Assembly: GCA_007922305.1 (NCBI GenBank)
Contig: ML677374.1
Span: forward strand, 6,335,991 to 6,399,990
Length of the DNA: 64,000 nt
Direction of reading: 5' to 3'
From: Dermatemys mawii
Taxonomy: Eukaryota > Chordata > Testudines > Dermatemydidae
The stretch's first letter is position 1. The number at the start of each line of letters is the position of its first letter. A program made the position numbers and the translations under genes. The notes below the pieces were generated by a model, which was not told where the DNA came from, did not search any database, and was given only the letters and a program-made list of their open reading frames with translations. Positions 11,703 through 22,534 of this stretch are shown here, piece by piece.

Positions 11703-11738
11703 AACCTGTCCCGATTTTTCACATTTGCTGTCTGGTCA
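11703..11738 (+). mobile_element. Right-end fragment of the short GGGTGACCA-type hAT-like element
   Basis: TGTCCCGATTTTTCACATTT and GCTGTCTGGTCA match the right half of the complete elements at 16.66, 20.06 and 61.56 kb. The left half is missing and a CR1 fragment follows directly. Confidence 0.6.
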
Positions 11739-11826
11739 GCTTTCACAACCCCTTCAGGCAAGGAGTTCCACAGGTTGTATGCTGTTTGAAGAAGAACTTC
11801 CTTTTATTTGTTTTAAACCTTGTCAT
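11739..11826 (-). mobile_element. CR1 LINE fragment
   Basis: Read on the minus strand, AAACAAATAAAAGGAAGTTC, TTCTTCAAACAGCATACAAC and CTGTGGAACTCCTTGCCTGA belong to the 3' part of CR1 retrotransposons, after the reverse transcriptase core. It abuts the hAT-like fragment at 11703-11738. Confidence 0.6.
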
Positions 11827-11936
11827 GACAGTCTTTTTTCCATTCAGGGCTTGGGGCTGGAATATGTGTAAAATATCAGCCCTGTCTGCACCTCACAACC
11901 TCACCTCACAACATATTTACAGGATTTTTTTAAAAA

Positions 11937-11949
11937 GGGGGGGGGGGGG
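11937..11949. repeat. Poly-G tract, 13 bp
   Basis: Thirteen consecutive G following TTTTTTTAAAAA. Confidence 0.9.
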
Positions 11950-12147
11950 ATGAAACTGCATTTTGATCTCTGGGGGAGGGGAAAAAGCTCCCATTATACC
12001 ATACAAATGTAAAAGAAAATTCATCTTCGAAGGAGTCTTTAAACCTTATGTTAAGAAAAATGCCTGGAATTAAGTTCCTAAAAAGCTACAAAAGCTGAAC
12101 GGAAATATTATCAGGGCTTGAAATGAGATTTTTTTTCTTTTTTTCAG

Positions 12148-12183
12148 GCAGTAATCTACTGATGGATTAGCTGGAAATCAGTG
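12148..12183 (+). other. Splice-bounded 36-nt segment, possible non-coding exon
   Basis: A strong pyrimidine tract and acceptor (TTTTTTCTTTTTTTCAG, ending 12147) is followed 36 nt later by a consensus donor GTAAGTG (from 12184). Every reading frame of the 36 nt contains a stop, which excludes an internal coding exon. No supporting neighbour exon is visible. Confidence 0.12.
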
Positions 12184-13046
12184 GTAAGTGATCTGTGCAA
12201 TTATTTTTTTTTTTAAGAAATATGCATTTGTTAAAGTTTAAATTGCAGGCAAAAGCTGGCTTTGTGGATCAGGTCTGTCTGTCTCAGAATTGATATTGAA
12301 TTTCAGTTTTGTTTTACTGTGGGTCATCTTCCTGCAAACCATGGCTAAGGTTTTCCCAGAGAAATCTGAGTACAGTTTCAGCTGAGCTAGGGCCGAAAAG
12401 GAAAAACCGCTATTGTTCTTGGAGTGGATTCTAAATGGTCAAAGGCATAAGATGGATCTGATTGATAGAAATGAGACATCTCATCTGTCAGAAGTCAAGT
12501 CAATTTAAAAAAAATGCTGCTTTTTATTTTTTATTTTTTTGCTAGACGTGTAACAAAGTTTTTTATCAAGATGCTGCTCCCACCTGACTAACAGTAGGCA
12601 TCCTGCCAATCATTTTATGGAAATAGGCAAGGACTTTAATGTTCGGATGCCCATCTGAATCGGCTCTTGTTCATGTCAGCAGATCTGATGTGAAAGCAAA
12701 GGTGCCCCTATGCAGTGTAGTTACCGTCAAACATGTAAGTGTCAGCATTTTAAGGCAAGGAACACAATGCGGCTGATAGCCAATGTCACTGGTTTAACCT
12801 CTTTCAAAGACATTATATCATGCATCCTTTTTCCTATTTCTTGTCTCTATGGGATTTGTTATGCTAGAAATACTCCTTCAAATAATTATCAGTGCACCTG
12901 TATAAATTACTAGCACTCCCTCTTTGCCTATTCTTAAGTTTGGGACCTAATGTAGTCTTTTAAAACATTATTTTAAAATAGTGACTTTAGAGGTTCTGAC
13001 CAGTCTACAGCTGTTCTAGAGTCATACACAGCCTGGTCTGTTACTT

Positions 13047-14270
13047 TCATAGATTCCAAGGCTGAAAGGGACCACTGTGATCATTTAATCTGACCTCCTG
13101 TATTACACAGCCCAGAGACCTTCCACACACACAAATTCTTACAGCTTATTTTTTAGAAAAACATGCAATCTTGATTTTAAAATCTCCGGCGATGGAAAAT
13201 CCAGCATGACACTTAGTACATTGTTCCAGTGGTTTGTTACTTTGTGTTTTAAAATGTACCCCTTATTTCCAATCTGAATTTGTCTAGTTTTAGGTTCCAG
13301 CCACGGGGTTGTGTTCTGCCTTTCTCTGCTAGATTGAAGAGCCCATTATCAAGTATTTGTTCCCCATGTGGGTACTTACAGACTGTAATCAAGTCATCCC
13401 TTAACCTTGTCTTTGTTAAGCTAAATAGATTGACTCCTTAAGTCTATCACTATAAGGCCTGCTTTCGAATCCTTTAATCATTCTCACGGCTCTTCTCTGA
13501 ACCCTCTCCAATTCATCAACATCCTTCTTGAATTGTGGACATGAGAACTGGACACGGGATTGCAGCAGCAGTCATGCCAGTGCTAAAATGACCTCTCTAC
13601 GCTTACTCGAGATACCTTTGTTTATGCATCCAAAGATTGCAGTCATCCCTTTTGGCCACAGCGTCGCCCTGGGAGCTCACATCCAGCTGATTATCCACCA
13701 CAGCCCTCAAATCTTTGTTAGAGTCGCTGCTTCCCAGGATGGAGTCCCCCATCCTGTAAGGATGGCCAACATTCTCTGTTCCTCGATCATATATGTACAT
13801 TTAGCGGCATTAAAATGCATATTGTTTGCTTGCAGCTAGCTTTCCAAGCGACCCAGATCACTCTGAATCAGTCGCCAGTCCCTTCATTATTTTCCACTCC
13901 CCCAATTTTTGTGTCATCTCAAACTTTATCAGCAATTATTTTAAAAATGCTAAATAGCGTAGGGCCAAGACCAGATCCCTGTTGGATCCCTCTAGAAATG
14001 CATCTGCTCAATGATGATGCCCCATTTATAACTACATTTTGAGACCTATTTCTTGGTCCACTTTCCATCCATTTAATGGGCACGATGTTAATATTATATT
14101 TTTTCTAGCTTTTTAATCAAAATGTTGTGTGGTAACAAGTCCTATGCCTTGCAGGAGTCTAAATACGTATTGTATATCAACACTGTTACCTCTATCAACC
14201 AAACTTGTAATCTCATCAAACAATATATCATGTTAGTTTGATGGCATCTATTTTCCATAGCCCACATTTA
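13047..14270 (-). mobile_element. CR1 LINE, 3' 1.2 kb with decayed reverse transcriptase
   Basis: This retrotransposon lies on the minus strand with its 3' terminus at about 13047 (forward TCATAGATTCCAAGGCTGAA). Reading from 14270 down, it encodes remnants of the C-terminal reverse transcriptase region: a stretch like EITSLVDRGN, then one resembling QGS.LGPTLF, then DDTKIGG. Past this comes the best-preserved piece (13603-13800, 65 codons) with YRMGDSILGSSDSNKDLRAV, VDNQL and DAVAKR, the block that follows the catalytic core in CR1 proteins. Stops and small indels break the frame throughout. The 5' end is truncated, as usual for CR1. Confidence 0.85.
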
Positions 14271-15365
14271 TGCATACTTACATGTTTCAGATGCACTGGG
14301 CTTGTTTGGACAGTGATGTTTTGCTAGCTATGTGGAACTTTTCTGAGGAAGGTGTTTTTTATTTCAGAGTTAAAATGGTAGACCTCAATTTTTATATATA
14401 GTGATGACAGCTGCTGGTTGTGTCTTCATGTATGCTGAGCTTTTAGATGATCAAGGACACTTAAAGCTGGAATGGGTCCTTTTCTGGTCTATACGCAACC
14501 TAAATAAAGATGTAGTTGGGAGAGCTGATTACAGCACCTACAGTTTTGGCTTTACTGAGACTACTCACATGTGTAAAGTTCAGCACAAAGAGTGCTCTGT
14601 TGAATCAGGATCTCAGCAAGTAACTTTTATATAATAATCAGGTAGAAGCAAGTTACAATCAAACTAGTTTGAGTCATACTCGGTATATCCAAAGCATAGG
14701 GGAGGAGAAGGGTAAGCATTCTTGTAGTTCAGGACTGTTAATTTGAATGTATAAATTGGGTGTGCAAATGGACTTAGGTTAGCCAGCCATGAACATCTCA
14801 CCAGTTCATTTTTTTCTCTTTTTCAATGTCACAAAAAAAAAATTATTCACCTATCCAATCGGAAACTGATATTTTGGCTGCTGAACTGACTTTGGTCTAT
14901 TGGTGGTTTTTCAAATAGATTGACTGACAGTAACGAATATGAGTATCTATATATCTTTTTTACTCTTCATTTGATCATTATCAATATATGTGAACTTTCC
15001 ATACACTAGTTGTGACCTTTTAAAAACTTTTTTTGAGGGGTGAGGGGGGACCTCTTATTGTTACCTGCATCATTATTTTGTTTTAAATCCCAAAATAGTA
15101 ACCATTCATTATAAAATCATTATAAAATCATGACAGGTCCATTTCTTTTTCTGGAAGAGTTTTGAAGGGTTACGACGGTGCTTGAAAGTTCATCTTTAGA
15201 AAGGATGGGGTAGTTTTCTCACTTTCCCCTTATGCTGCAAAAGCCAATTAGGTTCTGCAGCAAACACTAGAAACACTGATTTTGTTGTTTTGGTGATTTT
15301 TGCCTTTAAATTATAGTTCAGGACAACTAGAGTTTGAGATGAGTGGGTTTCTTTTCCTTTATATG
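14271..15365. other. Unassigned non-coding sequence, AT-rich
   Basis: Nothing recognised. A small tandem repeat (TCATTATAAAA twice, about 15106-15131) lies near the middle of the second half. Confidence 0.55.
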
Positions 15366-15373
15366 GTATAAGG

Positions 15374-15581
15374 CAGGCCTGCACAACATGCGGCCCAGGG
15401 GCCACATGCTGCCTACACAGGCTCACTGTGCTGCCCGCAGGGAGTTAGTAGGGGTGGGGCAAGCCAAGCGGTGGGGTGGGGGGAAGTGGATGGGGGTGGG
15501 GCGAAGGCAGGGCTTTTCAGCCCGCAGCTGGTTTTTTTGCAGTAATACAGCCCTCGCTGCTTTCCAAGTTGTGCAGGCCTG
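15374..15581. mobile_element. 208-bp hAT-like MITE with perfect inverted ends and target duplication
   Basis: The ends are CAGGCCTGCACAAC and GTTGTGCAGGCCTG, a perfect 14-bp terminal inverted repeat. Directly outside are GTATAAGG (15366-15373) and GTATAAGG (15582-15589), a perfect 8-bp duplication. The CAG start, inverted ends and 8-bp duplication are the hallmarks of hAT superfamily cut-and-paste transposons. There is no transposase, so it is non-autonomous. The inside is G-rich (GGGGTGGGG at 15451 and GTGGGGTGGGGGG at about 15471). Confidence 0.88.
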
Positions 15582-15590
15582 GTATAAGGC

Positions 15591-15712
15591 CCCGATTCAT
15601 CAGTCCATCTCTGTTCAGCAAAGCACTTAAGTATGTGCTTATCCCCATTAACCTTGATGGGGCTGAAGCATATGCTTAAAGCTAAGCAGCTGTTCAAGTG
15701 CGTTGCTAAATA
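15591..15712. repeat. Palindromic AGCACTTAAG-type repeat
   Basis: AGCACTTAAGTATGTGCTT, a central CCCCATTAACCTTGATGGGG foldback, and AAGCATATGCTTAAAGCT form an imperfect inverted repeat of a type I associate with turtle genomes. It begins 2 bp after the target duplication of the hAT-like MITE. Confidence 0.55.
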
Positions 15713-16473
15713 GGAATGAACGTAATTGTATACTTACTTGCTGTGCTGAATTGGAGCCTATATAAGTGAATGTATAGTTAACATCAGCTGATCATAGCAC
15801 CTATATAAAATGGAACATGAACATCAAAGTGTTTGGACTTGATCTGAAGTATAAGTCACTCTATCTTGAGTTTAATTTCCCACCTGCTAAAATCTTACTT
15901 GTGTCTTAATTATAGATAAGTAGTTAGTTTGTAGTACTACTGCTTTGTACTTATATAGCACCGATTTATTTATTTGCTTATGTATTTGTTTTGATTTGCC
16001 CCCAACCCGCAAAAGAGGAGAATTAACAAACAAAAAAGGACAAAAAACAAATAAGGGAAGGAATGGAAAGGGGCCAGGGAGGAAAAAGGAGAGCAACATT
16101 GCAGTTTCCATCAGCTAGGAATTAGACCCTCCCTAACTTATATTGTCTGCTCCAGCCCGGAAACAAAGGGTTGTGTTTATCCTTGAACCCACCCTGGCCA
16201 ACAGGGGAGGGGCTTTGCAAAACATTAAAACTCTACTATGTTTAAGTCTGATTCAACAGAAAATTATATTTTGTTCTGACTGGTCCCCATATGGATAACT
16301 GTGCCCGGGCTTTGATGAAACAGATAGGGGCTGGAGATGTAGGTCTCCCCACACCGATTTTGGGACAGTCCCAGGATACAGTCCTGTTGGCCAAAAGAAG
16401 GATTAATATGATCTAGTACCTTCCTCCCAAATGAGGGAACCTCTCCATAGATGGCTCCATTTCAAAAGGTCTA

Positions 16474-16818
16474 AGGCCTTGTCTGTGCTTCAAAGGGTTT
16501 GCCAGTATAGCTGTACTGGGAAACCCTCCTCATGGAGATACAGCTTATAGCAGTTCCCTGAGTGAAATACTAAACCAGTTTTTTGCTGGTATAACTGTGT
16601 CTACTCTTAGGGCTTTTGTCAATATAGCTGATTTTTTACACCCAACTGATGTAGGTATAGGGTGACCAAATGTCCCAACTTTATAGGAACAGTCCTAATT
16701 TTTGGGTCTTTTTCTTATATAGGCTCCTATTACCCCTCACTCCATCCCGATTTTTTACATTTGTTGTCTGGTCACCATATGTAGGAATGCTGACAAAACT
16801 TTTAAGTTTAGACCAGGC
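16474..16818. mobile_element. Inverted-repeat DNA transposon, interrupted by a younger element
   Basis: The left end reads AAGGCCTTGTCTGTGCTT. The right end, ACTTTTAAGTTTAGACCAGG, is its approximate inverted copy. Internal phrases such as GCCAGTATAGCTGTACTGGG and GCTGGTATAACTGTGTCTAC resemble the element at 34.5 kb. The inside is split by the short hAT-like element at 16658-16779, so this element is the older one. Without the insertion it measures about 215 bp. Confidence 0.55.
16658..16779 (+). mobile_element. Short GGGTGACCA-type hAT-like MITE, nested copy
   Basis: Ends TAGGGTGACCA and TGTCTGGTCACCATA are inverted relative to each other. The flanks TGTAGGTA (16650-16657) and TGTAGGAA (16780-16787) are an 8-bp duplication with one mismatch. 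The inside carries GTCCCAACTTTATAGGAACA and CTTATATAGGCTCCTATTAC. Related copies lie at 20.06 kb (opposite orientation) and 61.56 kb. No coding capacity. Confidence 0.82.
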
Positions 16819-16819
16819 G

Positions 16820-16925
16820 TAAATGACTTACTGAATATCACACAGTTGAAGAGTTAGGAACAAAACGTAAGAGTCCCAATGCTCTGCTATGTGCTCTAAC
16901 CACTAGGCAATGTCACCTCTCCTAA
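16820..16925 (+). repeat. MIR-like SINE tail
   Basis: AAATGACTTACTGAATATCA, CACAGTTGAAGAGTTAGGAA and GTGCTCTAACCACTAGGCAA correspond to the 3' half of the family. Confidence 0.55.
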
Positions 16926-18734
16926 TTGGCTTGGTTCCCAATGCTGCTCATTCTCAGAAGATACTTCGGAGGCATCACCTAATGCCAAATGCAAAAGTGC
17001 TGTTGCCTGCTGGGACCCCTGGGGTGATCTTGATGAGGCAAAGCACAACCCCTTTCAAGCCAATCTAAACTTTTCTGGGCCCTACCAGTCTTGACCACAG
17101 CGTGTGTAAAGGAACGTAGAAAAACTACCCTCATTAATCTCCTTGACTGTAGCCTGGGCGTTTCAGTTGAGTAGATTCCCTTGTGGGAGAGGAGCATGGA
17201 GTTTAGTTGTGTGTTTTCCCAGAAACATGGCATTTCCCACCTTTGTCTGTGTCTCCTACACCGTTTGTTTTAATGTGTGGAATCAAGCTGGGTATAGCTC
17301 AGGGGTCTTTTTTTCCGTCATATAGCAGGATTTTAATGCAGCAGGTACCTTCATGGGACCATTGTTGATCATTTCAACAAAATAAGCAATGGACCTGGAT
17401 GTACTTCATCGAGGTCTCTTTCAACTTGTTGTTCATTTGCATAAAATTGCCACTAGTGTATTGTAGTCCAGGGTTTTTTGGGGGTGGGGGAGGAGGGAGA
17501 AGTCATCCTAACCTAAAACAAGGAATGTTTGTCTTGGGTTATCAGCAAGAACTGCTCTGACCAGCAGGAAAGTTCAGCAATGCTTCTCTAGTCCATTCCA
17601 AGAGTGTTGCAAGGTGTATTCTCTGGCAGCAGCCAGACTTGTGCAGCTGTTGACACTAGAAATGATTAACACCGGTAGGACAGTGAGAGGGAAATAAATA
17701 ACATCCTAATCTCTAGCACCATCATTCCTTTGATGAGAACAAAAAATATGAAGACTGAAAGATCAAAATAACTGTATTAGAGCATGAAAAGGGAAACGCT
17801 CTTTTAACAACCGCTGTTCAGATATATCTCTTTAGATCTGACATGTTGTAATATATTTGTACCACAGATATATATTGGGGGGTAAAGCTGGTGATTAATT
17901 TGCTTTACCTTTTCAGAGCTTATACATAAAAACGTACATTAGTAGAATTAGCATTTTACCTATCTTTGAAGATTTTTGCTTTGAAATGTATAAAGTCGTG
18001 TCGGTTTTATGTTTCTCTGAAGGATATTTTTTTTTTTACCATGCTCACGCACCACCCCTTCCCTGGTTCATGCGAGTGGTGTAGGCAGAGATGTTCTGGG
18101 TTTTGTCTCTAATTACTGCGTCACCACCCTGTAGGGTGTTGCTTTAGCTGTAGCCCATGTTCACCCCTCTTGACTCATAATTGTTGTTGAAGCTTCTGAG
18201 ACTAGAGATCAAAGTGTTCATGACATTCATGTTCCTGTCAATGGTCTTATCATTAAAAAAGCAACTATATTTTGAGAGACATTTCCTCCTCTTAGGAGCG
18301 CAAGTCAAACTTGGCTCACTTTCGTTGCCACTTGTGACATTGCTGTAAGGATGTCCCGGTGCATAAAGCAGCGTGCATGTAGAGTCGGGTGCAGTAGGGC
18401 AAGAATCGATGCTTACGCTTCCTCCTTGTGCCAAAATAATCCACAGTGCTACTCAGCTGTGGATTTAACAAAACTGTCAGGGTTAAAAATGCTATTTAAA
18501 ATTTTAAAAAATCCTTCCCCCATCTGAGTTGAAATTACTTATGTGACCAAAATGGAAAGGATCTTGAAACAGAAATTTTCTTTTCACCGTTTATGCTGTT
18601 TGCTTACTGCATTTCATTCCACGTAGCAGGGTTGGGCAACTAAAGTGCTACGACTGCTGCCCATTACACCCAGCTCAGTCCATTTGACATAAATGGAGGT
18701 AATGGGTTATTTGGGGTTGGGGACCTGTCTTTCT

Positions 18735-18810
18735 TTTCGTGCCTAGCACAATGGGAACTGATGCCCAACTGGGTCCTTTAGGTGACACCAGAATACTAGT
18801 AAGAATAAGG
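18735..18810 (+). repeat. SINE tail fragment (GCCTAGCACAATGGG type)
   Basis: GTGCCTAGCACAATGGGAAC, AACTGGGTCCTTTAGGTGAC and AATACTAGTAAGAATAAG follow the order of the better copy at 52.9 kb. Confidence 0.5.
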
Positions 18811-19077
18811 CAAGTGAGCCAGTCAATTTCTTTTACTTGATCTTCTCTTGCTTGGCACATTGTGTTTCAGTTTCCAGCACCACAAGGAAATTTTGACATT
18901 TTGCTTTTTAAATTTTTCCCCATCCATTTAAAATTGAATGAAGTGCTATAAACTAGCCTCCTCCCTATTTGTTATCACAGCCTAAATTTGGGACTTAAAT
19001 TTCAGTTCAAGGGACAGTGGCATGTAATTTAAGTGCCACTTTATTTTGGAAAACAGATCACATGTTCGTTATCAAAC

Positions 19078-19142
19078 CTTGTGCTAGGCACTGCGCCGGC
19101 ACAGAGGAAAGACAGTCCCAGCCCTGAACAGCGTACAATCAC
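19078..19142 (+). repeat. SINE head fragment, MIR/tRNA-core-like
   Basis: TGTGCTAGGCACTGCGCCGG, GACAGTCCCAGCCCTGAACA and GCGTACAATC are the middle phrases of the family seen in full at 55.0 kb. Confidence 0.45.
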
Positions 19143-20057
19143 ATGACTTCATGTGCTTGTTCCTATCAGTATGGTAACCTGGCACTTCAGTTGTCTTGGA
19201 ATTTTATGACCAATTGTGGATAGAACTCTCATATTCCCTGTTCCAGACCCACAATCCCTCATAACTTGAGTTAAAGAAGAATCTTCTTTTGCTGTTAGCA
19301 GTAGAAAGCAAAAAAACCACTGACCCCTTTACTGTCCATATTAGCCATTTCACTACAGCGCTGAGGCAGCCAATGGTGTATTGAGACTTTTACGACTGCA
19401 TCTGTTGAACCTCAAAAGGTTTTTCTGTTCCTCCATATTAATGATTTTCCTTATAGACGTGTATGTAAGATGATGTGCAATAGGCTCCATTACAAATGCA
19501 TATTTATTCCACTCCTCTCGTTACCCTTGCAATATTCCACATACTTAAAGGAAGAAAAAATAACAGTTTAAATACTGTATTTGGTCCAGGTCAATGTCCA
19601 GTTTTTCATAGTTACCAATAGGGCTCGGCTCTAGACTAGCCGGGTGATGATGCATTAGAAGTAATTAAGCTAGATGGAGTGTATGGAATGGAGGGAAGGC
19701 ACACAGTCAGGGGTGTGTACACATAGAGTTTTCTTTTTACTTTGGTTTTATGTAATTATTTATTAGAGTGATTTTGGTGCTTGTGAAAGTGTCAGATGAA
19801 CAGTCTTGAGGACTGAGCTGCTCTGTTTGTCCACAGTGCTGGTTGAGAAAGGGACGGTGTTAATTCAAGCATTCCACAAGCTTGCTGCCCCTGACCAAAG
19901 TGTCTAAGCCCTGGGCTGGAGAGGCCAGTTTTGAGTGTGAGAAAGTAGTTCCTCCTTACAGTTCTTGGCCTCTCTGTGGTGGTGATTACTGCTGGTATTT
20001 GTGGTGGTGGCTTTGAGATGAGGAAACCTGGCCATTACAATACATTACACATGGTAA

Positions 20058-20182
20058 TAGGGTGACCAGACCGCACGTGTGAAAAATCGGGACGGGGGTG
20101 GGGGGGTCATAGGAGCCTCTATAAGAAAAAGACCCCAGAAATGGGAACTATCCCTATAAAATTTGGACATCTGGTCACCCTA
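20058..20182 (-). mobile_element. Short GGGTGACCA-type hAT-like MITE
   Basis: The ends are TAGGGTGACCAGA and TCTGGTCACCCTA, perfect inverted copies apart from the immediate inner bases. The flanks CATGGTAA (20050-20057) and CATGGAAA (20183-20190) are an 8-bp target duplication with one mismatch. The inside is the reverse complement of the other copies (GTGAAAAATCGGGAC, ATAGGAGCCTCTATAAGAAA). Confidence 0.85.
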
Positions 20183-20382
20183 CATGGAAATGACGTCTAG
20201 TCTTGACCAGCATGGACTGCATTTGAACTGGCAGTCTACACAGGCAAGGCTGTCTCTCTCTTTTCCGGAGGGGACTTTGTGACTGAGGATATCCAGTCCT
20301 TCCACTTTAATTGTGATATTCTATGAAATGATTGCTGGTTGGTAATAACCCTCTCACGCTTTGTCGACAGTACATGTTACAA

Positions 20383-20389
20383 ATACACG

Positions 20390-20430
<41 letters not shown>
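20383..20430. repeat. (AC)n microsatellite, 48 bp alternating tract
   Basis: Strict purine/pyrimidine alternation: ATACACGTAT followed by a long AC run with one GC step near the end. Confidence 0.95.
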
Positions 20431-20548
20431 TAAATTGAGCTCACAACACAGTCCAGGTTAAAGGGAAGGTGAATATCTGCTCACTCTATGGTTATATAGT
20501 TTCTTTATCCCAGCCAAAGCTAAGATTGTGGCATGGAAGTTTGTGAGA

Positions 20549-20570
20549 GTGTGTGTGTGTGTGTGTGTGT
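20549..20570. repeat. (GT)11 microsatellite
   Basis: Eleven GT dinucleotides. The tract is about 120 bp from the AC tract and complementary to it in orientation. Confidence 0.95.
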
Positions 20571-22534
20571 ATGCAAGCATGAGAGAGAACTCCCCTCATG
20601 GGGGAGGAGAGGCTGAAAGGGAAAAGATTAATGAGTGAGTAGATTAAAAGCACTAGGCTTTAACATATGGAATCAAGCTCTAACTTCCTCCCCTACGTGA
20701 AGTGATTCTTGTAATTCAAACTCATTCCCTACTGTATGGCCATCTAGTGTGACAAACCCAGCACCACCTAATTTGACACAGTTTGCAGTTTATGCTTGGG
20801 CAGCAGATCCCTTGGCCTTTGAGAGCATAAATTACGAATCCCCCCTAGTGGGTGTTTCCTTCAGATCAGTGGCCATCACAGCTTCCCGCATAAGTGCACC
20901 ACTCTTACCAACTCACTGGAGCTCCTGAGTGCAGAAATCCATAGAGACACTCACGCCGAGAAAAGGAGAAAAGCATTTTAAGAAAGATGTGGCATTCACT
21001 TGAAAAAAGTCCTTCTCTCTTCCCAGGCATTTTCCTTTCCCAGGTTGCTTTTAAATGTTTCATGATTATTTTTATATACCGTATTTAACACCCCAGGGAA
21101 ACAGTATCTTGTGTACTGGTCAAACGCTGGGAGAACTGATTTTCTTTATTTTATTTATGCACTTAGAGTAAGAATTTGGAAAAGATCTTTGTCCTGCCTT
21201 AATTTCTTTTCTGGAGGTGTTTGTGCGGATTTATCTGAACCTTAAGTCCATTATTTCTCTGCCAGGAAAGGAGTTTGGGAATGACAATTCAAGTACAAAA
21301 CTCTATTAGAAGGCTCCATACTTGAGGAATATGATCATTGCTATTTATTATTCTTATTGTGCCATTATACTTATGTACATCTCTCCTTACTGCTGCATGA
21401 GTAGTAGACTTCATGACCATTTAGATCACCAGCCAAGCTGGTCAGCAACATGCTGATAACACTTCACAGTTGAGCCTTTTAGATACCTACAGGAAGGGTG
21501 CTGTCACTCCTCCGGTGAAGTGAGGCACTTGGGTTTTAACGGTCCCACCCAGATGCATTGCACTAAATTAATTCAGGTCCTTTCCCGGAGATGCTTAACC
21601 TTTAGCAGCATTCGGGGCTACCTGGCTAGAGACTGGATCCCTTCAAGTCACTTTTACTGAGCCATCTCCTTAGTGGAATGTCCAGCTGTTTCCATGTCTG
21701 GTCAGTAAAACAGCTTCTGGGAAGAAAGGGTGTCGTAGTAGTGTTTTGGCAGGATTAAACTGATATCTGTGTTGGGAACGAGCTCTGGTAGACCTGGGAA
21801 AGGGCTGTGATGTTCCATTGGTCCAACTGGATTTTTCTTGCAAATTTCGTGCTCATCAGTAATGACAGGACAATTTTTTATTTCCACCGTAGGGATGTGG
21901 TGCTTTCAGTTTTCACCCATAGATCTCAGATGGCTAGAGGGGAGGGGGTTGAACTTGGGTTCCATATTTCTCAGCTGAAATGCCCTTTCACTAGAATGAC
22001 TCAAACCAAAACCCTGGAGTCAAACAGCCCTGCTCTGCGGCATGTTAGAAATCTGCCCATCGATATAAAACCAAGTTCTGTTAGAAAGTTAGTGAAATTA
22101 GTTCCCCTGCCCTACTTTTGGTCACCTTCCCCTGTGGTGTCCTGTTTAAGCTTGCTGGGACAGAGGCCATGCCTTTCTCTGTCTTCTGTGAAGCATCGAC
22201 CATGCTTTTGGGAGCAACAAAATAATACCCCAGTTGTGAGGGTGCGGGTAAAATACAATTGGCACTTTCAAGACTGTGGACTGGAATGGAAAGCCTCCTT
22301 GGCAAAGAGTCTCCATAAGGTATGCCAAAGCCTTTACTTGCTCCCTACCCCGGAGTCCTTCCAAACTCTCTTGGAAAGAGTGCGAGAGATGCTAACAGGA
22401 GGAGAAAGTGGAGGGAGCTCTTCTGTTTCCTAAACCATCCTCAGCAGCACCGAAGCATCCTTCCGCACCAGCTTCCTGATGAGTTTCTCTCTGAGTCCTC
22501 GGATTTGGGAGCAGGGAAAGAACTTTATAAAATT
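20571..22534. other. Unassigned non-coding sequence
   Basis: A 208-codon open frame (21807-22433, plus) begins in ordinary sequence and resembles no protein family. Its residues show no domain motif, and antisense frames overlap it. I regard it as a chance frame. Confidence 0.5.

Larger units (their letters stand above)
16926..20057. other. Mostly unassigned non-coding sequence
   Basis: No gene recognised; the longest frames are under 100 codons. The 19620-19760 part is repeat-free and holds GATGATGCATTAGAAGTAAT and TAATTAAGC, which could be regulatory, but this is weak. SINE pieces are listed separately. Confidence 0.5.

Noticed and set aside
21807..22433. 208-codon open frame (plus)
   Set aside because: No family resemblance, no splice or promoter context, antisense frames overlap. 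A frame of this length is near what chance allows in 64 kb.
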